Source of the DNA: Pararhodobacter sp. | Lineage (GTDB): Bacteria > Pseudomonadota > Alphaproteobacteria > Rhodobacterales > Rhodobacteraceae | Reading direction: 5' to 3' | Assembly (NCBI GenBank): GCA_020832545.1 | Contig: JAFIEK010000003.1 | Coordinates: 124,001 to 188,000 of the forward strand | Length of the DNA: 64,000 bases | Shown here: positions 34,475 to 41,643 of the stretch, piece by piece | Numbering within the stretch: the stretch's first letter is position 1 | How the letters are laid out: every line of letters begins with the position of its first letter | Notes under the pieces: generated by a model | The model's input: the letters and a program-made list of their open reading frames with translations, nothing else | The model's database searches: none | Told to the model about the DNA's origin: nothing | Translations under genes and position numbers: made by a program

Positions 34475-35161
34475 ATGCCCATTCGTCTGTGCGTCTTTGA
34501 TGCCTATGGCACGCTCTTTGACGTCGCCGCCGCCGCGCGGTCAGCGGCGGCTGAACCGGGTGCCGAGGGCTGGGCGGCGCGCTGGCCCACCCTGTCGGCG
34601 AACTGGCGGCGCAAGCAACTGGAATACACTTGGTTGCGCGCCGTGGCCGGGGCGCATGTGGATTTCTGGCAGGTCACGCAAGATGCCCTTGACTGGGCGC
34701 TTGAGGTTGAAAGGCTGGCTGACCCCGTGTTGCGCCAGCGGCTGCTGGACCTCTACCATGAACTCGCCGCTTTTCCTGAGGTTCCCGGCGTTCTGGCCGC
34801 GCTGAAGGCACGGGGGATGCAGGTGGCAATCCTGTCAAACGGCGCGCCGCCCATGCTGGAGGCCGCGGCCCGGTCTGCCGGGATTGCACCGCTTCTGAAT
34901 GCGATCCTATCAGTTGAGGATGTCGGCGTCTACAAACCCCACCCGTCAGTCTATGGCTTGGTCGGCACCCGGTTTGGCACAGAGCCCGGCGAAGTCGCCT
35001 TTGTCTCATCCAACGGCTGGGACGCCTGCGCGGCAGCAGCGTTCGGGTTTCATGCGATCTGGGCAAACCGCGATGGCGCACCGCTGGACCGCCTGCCCGG
35101 TAGCCCCGCGCATGTGTTGCCCGATCTGGGCGCGCTGCCCGCACTTCTTGCGAAGGGTTGA
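34475..35161 (+). CDS. haloacid dehalogenase, type II
   Basis: 228 residues. HAD motifs of the L-2-haloacid dehalogenase group: nucleophile Asp9 in 'FDAYGTLFD', motif II 'LSNGAP', Lys in 'YKPHPSVY' and 'SSNGWDACAA'. AAGGAGG precedes the ATG. It hydrolyses 2-halo acids with inversion, or a related substrate. It ends three bases from the convergent DUF3179 gene. The 260 bp before it hold no gene. Confidence 0.9.
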   Translation: MPIRLCVFDAYGTLFDVAAAARSAAAEPGAEGWAARWPTLSANWRRKQLEYTWLRAVAGAHVDFWQVTQDALDWALEVERLADPVLRQRLLDLYHELAAFPEVPGVLAALKARGMQVAILSNGAPPMLEAAARSAGIAPLLNAILSVEDVGVYKPHPSVYGLVGTRFGTEPGEVAFVSSNGWDACAAAAFGFHAIWANRDGAPLDRLPGSPAHVLPDLGALPALLAKG

Positions 35162-35164
35162 GCG

Positions 35165-36148
35165 TCACTCGCCCAACATCCATTCGCCCTCCGGGTGAAA
35201 GGCATGGAACGCAAAGGCAAAGGGAATGTCATGGGGCAGATCGCGCCCTTGCCCGTCGCGCACTCGCACGGTTCCCACATCGCGCCCCTCGGCAATGATG
35301 CGGTGGTCGAGCGCCGAGGCCTGCCCCGATGTCCAACTCAGAACCACCCCGGCCTCGCGGATCTCGCCTGCCGCGCGTAGCCGCTCAAAGGTCCAGGCGC
35401 GGTCCTCTACGCGAACCACGCGGGCAAGCGGGTTGATACCATGCGGCGGGTCCTCGCCCTGATACAGGAACGGCCGGGCCGAGGTGTCATAGCCGACATA
35501 CGGGTTCGAGCCATAGGCACGCCGCCATTCGGGCTCATCCATCACCAGCCCGTCGGGGTTGCGATCGCGGAACTCGGCCCAGCTTTCCATCCAACCCGGC
35601 AACTGGGTCAGTCGCGCCCCGGCATGTACGCCCACCACCCCTTCGCCCACGGCTTGCTGCCACCAGCTTAACGTCTCGCGGTCATACATGATCATGTCGG
35701 AATGGCGCAGCTTGCCCGAGACACCAAAGGTATGCGCCACGCCATCCACCCGCGCGTCAAACACCATGGCCGAGTTGCACAGCGGGCAATAGGTGACGGC
35801 AATTGGTAACCCACCCACCACATCGTTCACGATCTCATGCCACATCAGATACCGCACCGGATAGGCGCGCGCGGCCTCGCCCTCGTGCTCATAGGTCAGC
35901 ACCGGCTCGCGGTCATCGAGGCGGGCTTCCTGCGCGGCGGGGATATGCACGGGCGCCCAGATCGCTGGGATACCGTCCTTTGGTGGCCCGCCCGAGATGA
36001 CCTCGGCAAAATCGATGGTCGTGCGTGTGAAATCCGTCTGCGACCATTCGCGCACCCATTGCGCCGGGTCGGCAGCGGCTGAGGCGGCCACAAGAGCGAG
36101 AACCGGCAGGGCGAGCCACGGGGCGGCGAGATGTTTCAGCAGCTTCAT
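35165..36148 (-). CDS. exported DUF3179 protein
   Basis: 327 residues from ATG 36148 (AAGGAGAG upstream) with a signal peptide ('LAAPWLALPVLALVAASAAA'). The body matches DUF3179: 'TYCPLCNSAMVFDARV' with a CPxC motif, 'GVSGKLRHSDMIMYDRETLSWWQ', and 'GYDTSARPFLYQG'. Function unknown; the CPLC pair and periplasmic location suggest metal or thiol chemistry. Last gene of the three-gene operon led by the Cys-repeat P460 protein. Confidence 0.85.
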   Translation of the reverse strand: MKLLKHLAAPWLALPVLALVAASAAADPAQWVREWSQTDFTRTTIDFAEVISGGPPKDGIPAIWAPVHIPAAQEARLDDREPVLTYEHEGEAARAYPVRYLMWHEIVNDVVGGLPIAVTYCPLCNSAMVFDARVDGVAHTFGVSGKLRHSDMIMYDRETLSWWQQAVGEGVVGVHAGARLTQLPGWMESWAEFRDRNPDGLVMDEPEWRRAYGSNPYVGYDTSARPFLYQGEDPPHGINPLARVVRVEDRAWTFERLRAAGEIREAGVVLSWTSGQASALDHRIIAEGRDVGTVRVRDGQGRDLPHDIPFAFAFHAFHPEGEWMLGE

Positions 36149-36159
36149 CAAACTCTCCT

Positions 36160-36654
36160 TCAGTCGCGCATAAGTGCGGTATCGAACTGCCCGTGAGCAG
36201 GCAGGCAACGGGACAGATCAGGCATATGAACGGGCGTGCGCGTAAAGCACAGCGGCACAGAAAACTGCCCGGAGATTCGCGGTGACGGGCCGGACAGATC
36301 CAGAAGCTCGACTATCACTGCGCCTTCGGGGACATCAGACGGCGATACCCAATAATCGCGAAACCCGTCCGGGCGATAGCTGATCCGTGCATCATGGGGC
36401 GCATCGCCCGTGCGCGCGCCGGGCGGCAGGGCCAGTTCCAGCACCAGCCGCGCCTGACCCTGCACCCCCTCGATGCTGACCGCATCGACCGAAGCAAAGC
36501 GCGTGAATCCGGTGCGCGCGCCCTCCAACTGCGCCACAAATTCAATGCTGGCGCCGTCGAACGTGAAGCTGAGCGCACCCTCGGCCACGGCAGGCAGTGG
36601 AGCGGCACAAAGGGCGCTTGCCGCAACCATCGCGCGAAGGGTGGTACGCTCCAT
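36160..36654 (-). CDS. exported protein of unknown function in the P460 operon
   Basis: 164 residues from Met at 36654 with a signal peptide ('AMVAASALCAAPLPAVAEG'). The mature part is beta-rich ('LSFTFDGASIEFVAQLEG', 'EGVQGQARLVLELAL'), with two Cys in 'PLCFTRTPV' and 'LSRCLPA'. No family recognised. It sits 11 bases upstream of the DUF3179 start and 93 bases after the P460 gene, so it probably shares their transcript. Confidence 0.75.
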   Translation of the reverse strand: MERTTLRAMVAASALCAAPLPAVAEGALSFTFDGASIEFVAQLEGARTGFTRFASVDAVSIEGVQGQARLVLELALPPGARTGDAPHDARISYRPDGFRDYWVSPSDVPEGAVIVELLDLSGPSPRISGQFSVPLCFTRTPVHMPDLSRCLPAHGQFDTALMRD

Positions 36655-36747
36655 GTCGTCACCTTGTCCTGCGGGTTCGTCGCGCAAGGCGCGGGGGCCC
36701 GATACGGGCTGCTCGCCCTGCGCTTCGCAGTTGCCGGGGTCCTCAGA

Positions 36748-37854
36748 TCAGTTGCCCATGCGGTATTGCGGCTCCATGAACAGCAGATCATCGGTGTCCG
36801 CACCCGCGCCCATATGACAGGCCGCGCAGAAATACATCCCGTCCGGGTTGGCCCCAAGTGTCCGACCCAACAGCGATCTATCGGGCATGATAGCCGAATA
36901 GATCCAGTCATTGGTGTCAGGGGACAGCCCTGCTTCGGCCTTCTCCATCAGGAACAGCGTTTCCCAAAGGGCCTCACCACTGGCGTTGATACTGAAGGTG
37001 GGCTTGGCGACGATCCCACCAGCCGGCATTTCGCCGATGTCTTCGTAGAGGCCGTAGTGCTCGGCGGCGATTGCGTTTGCGTGGTTGGTCGCGAACCGCT
37101 CGCCATGGGTGAACGAGATATAGGGGGTGGCTGCGAAGTTCGTCCAGTCGGCGAACTCGCGGCCCTCAGACTGGTCAGATTGCGACCATGACGCCAGCAT
37201 CAGGCTGCTTTCGCCACCGGCGGCAGCCTGTTGCTCCATTGCTTCCATGAGGCAGGCATAGAGCGCCTGAAGCTCCTCGTCGCTGACTTCGGGCGGCGCT
37301 GCGGTGGCGGCACAAGGATTGGCAGCGCAGGGGTTCACGGCACAGGGATTGGCCGCGCATGGGTTGGCAGCACACGGGTTAGCCGCGCAGGCCGCTGCGC
37401 AAGGGTTAGCGGCGCAGGCTGCTGCGCAGGGATCGGCTGCACCCGGGTCGGCAGCGCAGGGGGCGCAGGCCGCGCAGGGGTTCGCTGCGGCTTCCTGCAA
37501 TCGCGGAATGTAACATCCGGTTGACGCTCCGCCCCCGGCTGCGCACGGATTGGCCGCGCACGGATCTGCCGCACATGGATTGGCTGCGCAGGGATTGGCC
37601 GCACATGGGTCCGCCGCACAAGGATTGGCAGCACAGGGATTTGCGGCGCACGGGTCCGCCGCACAGGGATTTGCGGCGCAGGGATTTGCGGCGCAGGAGT
37701 TGGCAAAGGCCGCGCCGACAGAAGTAAAGATGATCACTCCCGCCCCACCCAGGGCACCCGCGCCCAAAATCAGCGCCACCGTCAAGACGGTGCTCGAACG
37801 CAGGCCCGCACGCATCGTCGGCTTTCGGCTTTCTTCTCTTGTGAACTGTGGCAT
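36748..37854 (-). CDS. Cys-repeat cytochrome P460-like protein
   Basis: 368 residues; GGGAGG precedes the ATG. A membrane anchor or signal segment (~22-51) is followed by two blocks of a CAA(N/D)P pentapeptide repeat (54-104 and 122-184) holding most of 24 cysteines spaced mainly five apart. The rest (~235-368) resembles cytochrome P460: 'TPYISFTHGERFATNHAN', 'MPAGGIVAKPTFSI', and a c-type haem site CAACH at 343-347. Such a domain would sit in the periplasm and bind haem; the Cys array could bind metal or take oxidative damage. It is divergent from an ECF sigma/NrsF pair, with a matching promoter between. I know no characterised protein of this build. Confidence 0.85.
   Translation of the reverse strand: MPQFTREESRKPTMRAGLRSSTVLTVALILGAGALGGAGVIIFTSVGAAFANSCAANPCAANPCAADPCAANPCAANPCAADPCAANPCAANPCAADPCAANPCAAGGGASTGCYIPRLQEAAANPCAACAPCAADPGAADPCAAACAANPCAAACAANPCAANPCAANPCAVNPCAANPCAATAAPPEVSDEELQALYACLMEAMEQQAAAGGESSLMLASWSQSDQSEGREFADWTNFAATPYISFTHGERFATNHANAIAAEHYGLYEDIGEMPAGGIVAKPTFSINASGEALWETLFLMEKAEAGLSPDTNDWIYSAIMPDRSLLGRTLGANPDGMYFCAACHMGAGADTDDLLFMEPQYRMGN
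37303..37491 (-). repeat. second CAANP-repeat block inside the P460 gene
   Basis: Codes residues 122-184: a less regular array including CAAC, CAADP and two CAAACAANP nine-residue units, then CAANP units (one CAVNP). Unit length is 15 bp where regular. Coding repeat, in frame throughout. Confidence 0.85.
37543..37695 (-). repeat. first CAANP-repeat block inside the P460 gene
   Basis: Codes residues 54-104: ten complete 15-bp units CAA(N/D)P and a partial one. The fourth residue follows N,N,D,N,N,D,N,N,D,N, so a 45-bp (15-residue) higher-order unit is repeated three times. The DNA units are similar but not identical, so the array is old enough to have diverged while its peptide is kept. Confidence 0.9.
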
Positions 37855-37920
37855 TGCAACCTCCCGCTGGTGTTTGACACATTCTCATCGCCGCCTTGAA
37901 TGCGACGTGGTGAAGAGGGG

Positions 37921-37947
37921 TTCGTGCCAGCCCCCGCAAGGGTTACA
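37921..37947 (-). promoter_or_regulatory. ECF-type promoter of the P460 operon
   Basis: On the minus strand: TGTAACC, exactly 16 bases, CGAA. This agrees with the GTAACC-N16-CGAA form I recall for Caulobacter SigF promoters. It lies ~67 bases before the P460 start codon. Confidence 0.75.
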
Positions 37948-37966
37948 AAGAAAGTTGCCGGTGCCG

Positions 37967-37993
37967 TGTAACCTTTCAGGCTATGGCGGTGAA
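37967..37993 (+). promoter_or_regulatory. ECF-type promoter for the sigma factor gene
   Basis: On the plus strand: TGTAACC, 16 bases, TGAA, one change from the divergent copy. With the other copy it makes a perfect GGTTACA/TGTAACC inverted repeat. Its -10 would lie just inside the first possible start of the sigma gene, favouring a later start at 38025. Confidence 0.55.
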
Positions 37994-38606
37994 TATCTAT
38001 CCAACCGACAAGCGGAAGCGATGGATGGCTGCGACGCGCGATGAGGATGATGAAAGACGGGCGGACTCGCTGGAAGCCCTGATGCGGTCTGTGCAACAGG
38101 GCGATGCGGTTGCTTACCGGGCATTGCTCAACGACGTGGCAGGCCGCATGCGGCGACTGGTGAGGCGGCGCGCGCCGTGGCTGAAGCCCGAGGATATCGA
38201 GGATCTGGTGCAGGATATCCTGCTGTCGCTGCACCAGGCGCGCGGCAGTTGGGACCCGGCGCGGCCCTTCCTGCCCTGGATCGTTGCTATAGCCCGTGCG
38301 CGGCTGGCTGATAACGCCCGCCGCTATGCACGCCGCGCCGCAATTGATCTGGCAACGATGGACCTGGCTGAAACCTTTTGCGACATTCCAACGAATACAG
38401 GAGCAGAAAATGTTGTGAACCTGCTGTCGGTGCGCAAAGTCATGGAAGGGCTAACGCCCAAGGAGCAACGGGCCGTCGAACTGCTGCGCTTGCGTGAGAT
38501 GACGTTGTCAGAGGCCGCCGAGGCCAGCGGATCGACCATTGCCGCGCTGAAGGTGGCGATCCATCGTGCCATGCGCAAGATGAAGGCCACACTCTACAAG
38601 GATTGA
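37983..38606 (+). CDS. ECF RNA polymerase sigma factor (SigF/NrsF-associated type)
   Basis: 207 residues from ATG 37983; ATG 38025 (15th codon) fits better with the promoter that overlaps the start. Region 2 includes 'EDIEDLVQDILLSLHQ' and 'PFLPWIVAIARARLAD'; region 4 has 'LTPKEQRAVELLRLREMTLSEAAEASGSTIAALKVAIHRAMRKM'. No extra C-terminal domain. The next gene is an NrsF-type membrane protein. It probably recognises the TGTAACC-N16-CGAA promoters on either side, switching on itself and the P460 operon. Confidence 0.93.
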   Translation: MAVNIYPTDKRKRWMAATRDEDDERRADSLEALMRSVQQGDAVAYRALLNDVAGRMRRLVRRRAPWLKPEDIEDLVQDILLSLHQARGSWDPARPFLPWIVAIARARLADNARRYARRAAIDLATMDLAETFCDIPTNTGAENVVNLLSVRKVMEGLTPKEQRAVELLRLREMTLSEAAEASGSTIAALKVAIHRAMRKMKATLYKD

Positions 38607-38612
38607 ACTGCC

Positions 38613-39293
38613 GTGACCCAAGGTCAGAAACATACTGAGGCAACCGACACGCTGATCGCCCGGCTTGCGCAAGACGCGCAGCCGCTGCGGCCGCTGGCAC
38701 ATCCGGCGTGGCGTGCGCTGGTCTGGGCTGTGGTCGCGCTGGCCTTCGGGGCGGCGATGGTCTGGGCGATCGGCCCGCGCCCGGATCTGGCTGATCGGCT
38801 GGTGGACGCGCGCTTCATGCTGGAGCAGGGGGCCGCGCTCGCCACCGGGCTGGCCGCCGCCGCTGCGGCGCTGGCGCTGACAGTACCGGGGGCGTCGCCC
38901 CTGTTGCGGCTGTTGCCGGTGGTGCCGGGGGTGCTGTGGATATCAACGCTGTCTATCGGTTGTCTGCGCGACTGGTGGCAGTTTGGCGCTGACGGGCTCC
39001 GCCTCACCCCTGACCCGGCCTGCTTCGCCTATATCGCGCTCATCGGCTCACTGCCCGCGCTGGTGTTGTTTCTGATGCTGCGCCGTGGCGCGCCGCTGGC
39101 CCCGCGCTGGACCATTGCATTGGCAGCCCTCGCGGCAGCAGGGCTGGGCAACGTCGCGCTGCGGTTTTTCCACATGCAGGATGCGGCGCTGATGGTGCTG
39201 GTCTGGCAGGTGGGGTCAGTCGCGATTCTGGCTGTTCTCGCGGGTCTTGGCGGCCGGAAGTTGCTGCCCTGGCCCGCGCGGCCCGCATTCTGA
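38613..39293 (+). CDS. nrsF: NrsF-type (DUF1109) membrane anti-sigma factor
   Basis: 226 residues, GTG start six bases after the sigma stop. About six membrane segments, a short charged N-terminus for sigma binding, and two periplasm-side or membrane-edge cysteines, Cys117 ('SIGCLRDW') and Cys137 ('DPACFAY'). In Caulobacter, NrsF holds SigF inactive and releases it under chromate, cadmium or oxidative stress by way of two cysteines. The same role is inferred here. Confidence 0.85.
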   Translation: MTQGQKHTEATDTLIARLAQDAQPLRPLAHPAWRALVWAVVALAFGAAMVWAIGPRPDLADRLVDARFMLEQGAALATGLAAAAAALALTVPGASPLLRLLPVVPGVLWISTLSIGCLRDWWQFGADGLRLTPDPACFAYIALIGSLPALVLFLMLRRGAPLAPRWTIALAALAAAGLGNVALRFFHMQDAALMVLVWQVGSVAILAVLAGLGGRKLLPWPARPAF

Positions 39294-39308
39294 AAACCAG
39301 GAGCAAAC

Positions 39309-40022
39309 ATGCCGTCATCCGTTCCACCCATCGACCTGTCCGCTCTGTCAGAGGATGACCTGCGCACCTTGCAGTCCGCCGGGTATGAAGTGGCCGAGTG
39401 CGTCCGTGTGCTGCGCAAGGCCAATCTGAATGTGGTCGGCGAGGTGCTGAAAGGTCAGGGCAAGTTCGTACGCCTGACGCATTTCCCGCAGGGCGATGTC
39501 TATGACCGCGAGACCCATGCGCAGTACTACTACCACGCACATCGTAACGGTGAGCACGGTCATTTTCACCTGTTCCTGCGCGCCAGCGGCATGCCCCCGG
39601 GATGCGCCCCGGTGCCAGAAGCTTCCGGGCGCGGCTGGCCGAAGGGAGATCAGGCGCTCTCACATCTGGTGGCCATCTCGATGGACAGGTTCGGCAAACC
39701 CACCGGCATGTTCACCACCAACCGCTGGGTCACCGCCGAGACCTGGTATCCCGGCAAGGATGTCGTCCGCATGCTGCCGCATTTCGCCATCGATCACGCC
39801 TTTCCAAGCTGGCCCACCAACCGCTGGCTCACGGCGATGGTGTGCCTGTTCCGCCCGCAGATCGAGGGTCTGGTGAAGGCGCGCGATGCAGCCCTTGCCG
39901 CCCGGCGCAAGGCGTTTTCTGACCGCGATGTGTTCGAGGATCGTGAATTCGAGGTGCTCAGCGAGATCGATATTGATGTCGAGGCACAGATGACAGCGAT
40001 CGAGCAGGCGCTGGCCCGTTAA
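39309..40022 (+). CDS. conserved hypothetical protein with His-rich core (DUF6969-like)
   Basis: 237 residues, no signal peptide or membrane segment. The core has a dense His/Tyr patch ('THAQYYYHAHRNGEHGHFHLFL', cited here as residues ~74-95) that could bind a metal, followed by conserved Trp-rich stretches 'TNRWVTAETWYPG' and 'PTNRWLTAM'. The C-terminus is a charged helix. AGGAG precedes the ATG, 15 bases after nrsF, so it probably belongs to the sigma-nrsF operon. I believe the family is known only as a DUF. Confidence 0.75.
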   Translation: MPSSVPPIDLSALSEDDLRTLQSAGYEVAECVRVLRKANLNVVGEVLKGQGKFVRLTHFPQGDVYDRETHAQYYYHAHRNGEHGHFHLFLRASGMPPGCAPVPEASGRGWPKGDQALSHLVAISMDRFGKPTGMFTTNRWVTAETWYPGKDVVRMLPHFAIDHAFPSWPTNRWLTAMVCLFRPQIEGLVKARDAALAARRKAFSDRDVFEDREFEVLSEIDIDVEAQMTAIEQALAR

Positions 40023-40034
40023 GCGGCGTCTGGA

Positions 40035-40925
40035 TCACGGGGCAGGACTGGTGGGCCCACCGTCAGACATAGCGTGCCACATCTGATGTAGAAACCACGC
40101 AGCGCCAAGCCCGAGGATGGCAAAGCCGCCGATAGGGCCAAGCATCTCAGGCAGAGTAAAATCAACGCCAGCGCGGATCTGGAAGATCGTGGCCAGCACG
40201 ATCCATGGGAACAACCCCAAAAGACAGCCCAGAAGCGGCAGCGCAATCGCATACCCCACCGCCTGCGCGCGCCAGACCTTCAGCGCCGCAATGCCGCACA
40301 AGGGCACGATCAGCGCAAGATCAAGCGCATGGGTGACTTTGGTTGTCTGCGTCCCCAGCCTCGGAGGCGTATGCCCGGCGGCAAGGTCCATGACGATGGA
40401 CGGTGCCCAGATGGCCAAGGTGGCCAGACCGGCAATCGCAAGAAACACCGCCAGCCCCCGGCGCGGCATCATTGCCGGGGCGATCCTGCTCGCGCCCTCA
40501 CGTCCCGCCAGCCAGAGCGCGAAGGTCGATGCCGAGAACAGCGCCACATAGGCCGGAAACAGCCAGTCCAGCGCCGCGCCCAGCGCCATGGAGGCGTAGA
40601 CGTACCACAGGTATCCCAGCGTCCCCGAAAGGATGATCAACGCCCGGTCCCGCCAACGCAGCCACAGCCATGCCCCCCACCCCAGCAGCATCAGCGCGAC
40701 GATCAGGACCGCATCTTGCGGCCCAAACCCCGCGCCCGGCATCAACGCATTGTAGCGATAGACCCCCTGACCATAGAGGGTGACCACCTCACCCCGGACA
40801 GATGTTACCTCAAGCGCGAGTGGCGGCGCACCGGTCCAGAAAAGTCCCGCTAGCGCGGCCAAAAGGCCCAGTGGCAGGATCAGAATTATGAGCAGGAGCA
40901 ATGAGGGTGAACGAGGCATGATCAT
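40035..40925 (-). CDS. polytopic membrane protein of unknown function
   Basis: 296 residues with about seven or eight hydrophobic segments, the first at 8-28. No transporter motif recognised. One extracytoplasmic stretch (~30-60, 'LEVTSVRGEVVTLYGQGVYRYN') between the first two helices resembles small ligand-facing loops. It converges on the His-rich gene with a 12-base gap and is divergent from tctB. The 260 bp upstream carry no gene. Confidence 0.7.
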   Translation of the reverse strand: MIMPRSPSLLLLIILILPLGLLAALAGLFWTGAPPLALEVTSVRGEVVTLYGQGVYRYNALMPGAGFGPQDAVLIVALMLLGWGAWLWLRWRDRALIILSGTLGYLWYVYASMALGAALDWLFPAYVALFSASTFALWLAGREGASRIAPAMMPRRGLAVFLAIAGLATLAIWAPSIVMDLAAGHTPPRLGTQTTKVTHALDLALIVPLCGIAALKVWRAQAVGYAIALPLLGCLLGLFPWIVLATIFQIRAGVDFTLPEMLGPIGGFAILGLGAAWFLHQMWHAMSDGGPTSPAP

Positions 40926-41187
40926 CCAGATATTCGGGGAAATAATAGCACCGTAGCCAAAGATACGGCAAACCCGACATGACCAAAGTCAAAGTGCGGC
41001 ACCGCAGAAACCCGCACCGCAACCCTGCATTACCGTCGCTGCCAGGTTGTGCCGCCCTGCTGATCCACCTCCGGGGCGCGAAATGCTGACTGTCGTTTAG
41101 GGTTGTCAGGCCTTGTCGGTCCATGCCAACCTGCAACCAGAAGTAAAAAAGCGACACCTCATAGGTCGTAAACAACAGGGACGAAAC

Positions 41188-41640
41188 ATGCCGCGATCAG
41201 ATCTCTGGTCCGGGCTTGCTGTTGCCGGGTTTGGCCTGGTGGCACTGCTCTGGATGATACCCAACTACGCGGGCTCCAACCCGTTCGCGCAAATGCCGCC
41301 GGGCCTTGTCCCCAGCATTGCCGCCTGGATCATGATTATCTGCGGCGCGATCGTGGCTGCGGGCGGGATGATCCGCCTGCTGCGCGATGGGATGCTGCCG
41401 GTCACCCGTGAAATCAGCTGGATCGCCATTGGCTGGGCCGCCTGGCCGTTTTTATATGTCAGCGTGGCCATCTGGTTCATGACCTTCTTCAAGATCACCT
41501 GGCTGGGCGCGTTCGTGATTGCGGGCATGCTGGTGCTGCTGGGCGAACGGCGTTGGTACATGATCGTCGGTTGTTCGGTAGTGCCCCCGGCGCTTTTGTA
41601 CTTTCTGTCGGTCTACATGATGCGCGTAGGGGTGGTCTGA
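41188..41640 (+). CDS. tctB: tripartite tricarboxylate transporter small membrane subunit
   Basis: 150 residues from ATG 41188; four membrane segments of the TctB type ('LWSGLAVAGFGLVALLW', 'VPSIAAWIMIICGAIVAAGG'). The longer open frame to 41113 has no ribosome site. Works with TctA as the membrane part of a sodium-driven, binding-protein-dependent carboxylate importer. First gene of the tct operon. Confidence 0.9.
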   Translation: MPRSDLWSGLAVAGFGLVALLWMIPNYAGSNPFAQMPPGLVPSIAAWIMIICGAIVAAGGMIRLLRDGMLPVTREISWIAIGWAAWPFLYVSVAIWFMTFFKITWLGAFVIAGMLVLLGERRWYMIVGCSVVPPALLYFLSVYMMRVGVV

Positions 41641-41643
41641 GCC

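Noticed and set aside
37303-37695. Regular 15-bp repeats resembling a CRISPR or VNTR array
   Set aside because: No spacers of constant length, and the repeats stay in frame inside one long gene coding CAANP units.
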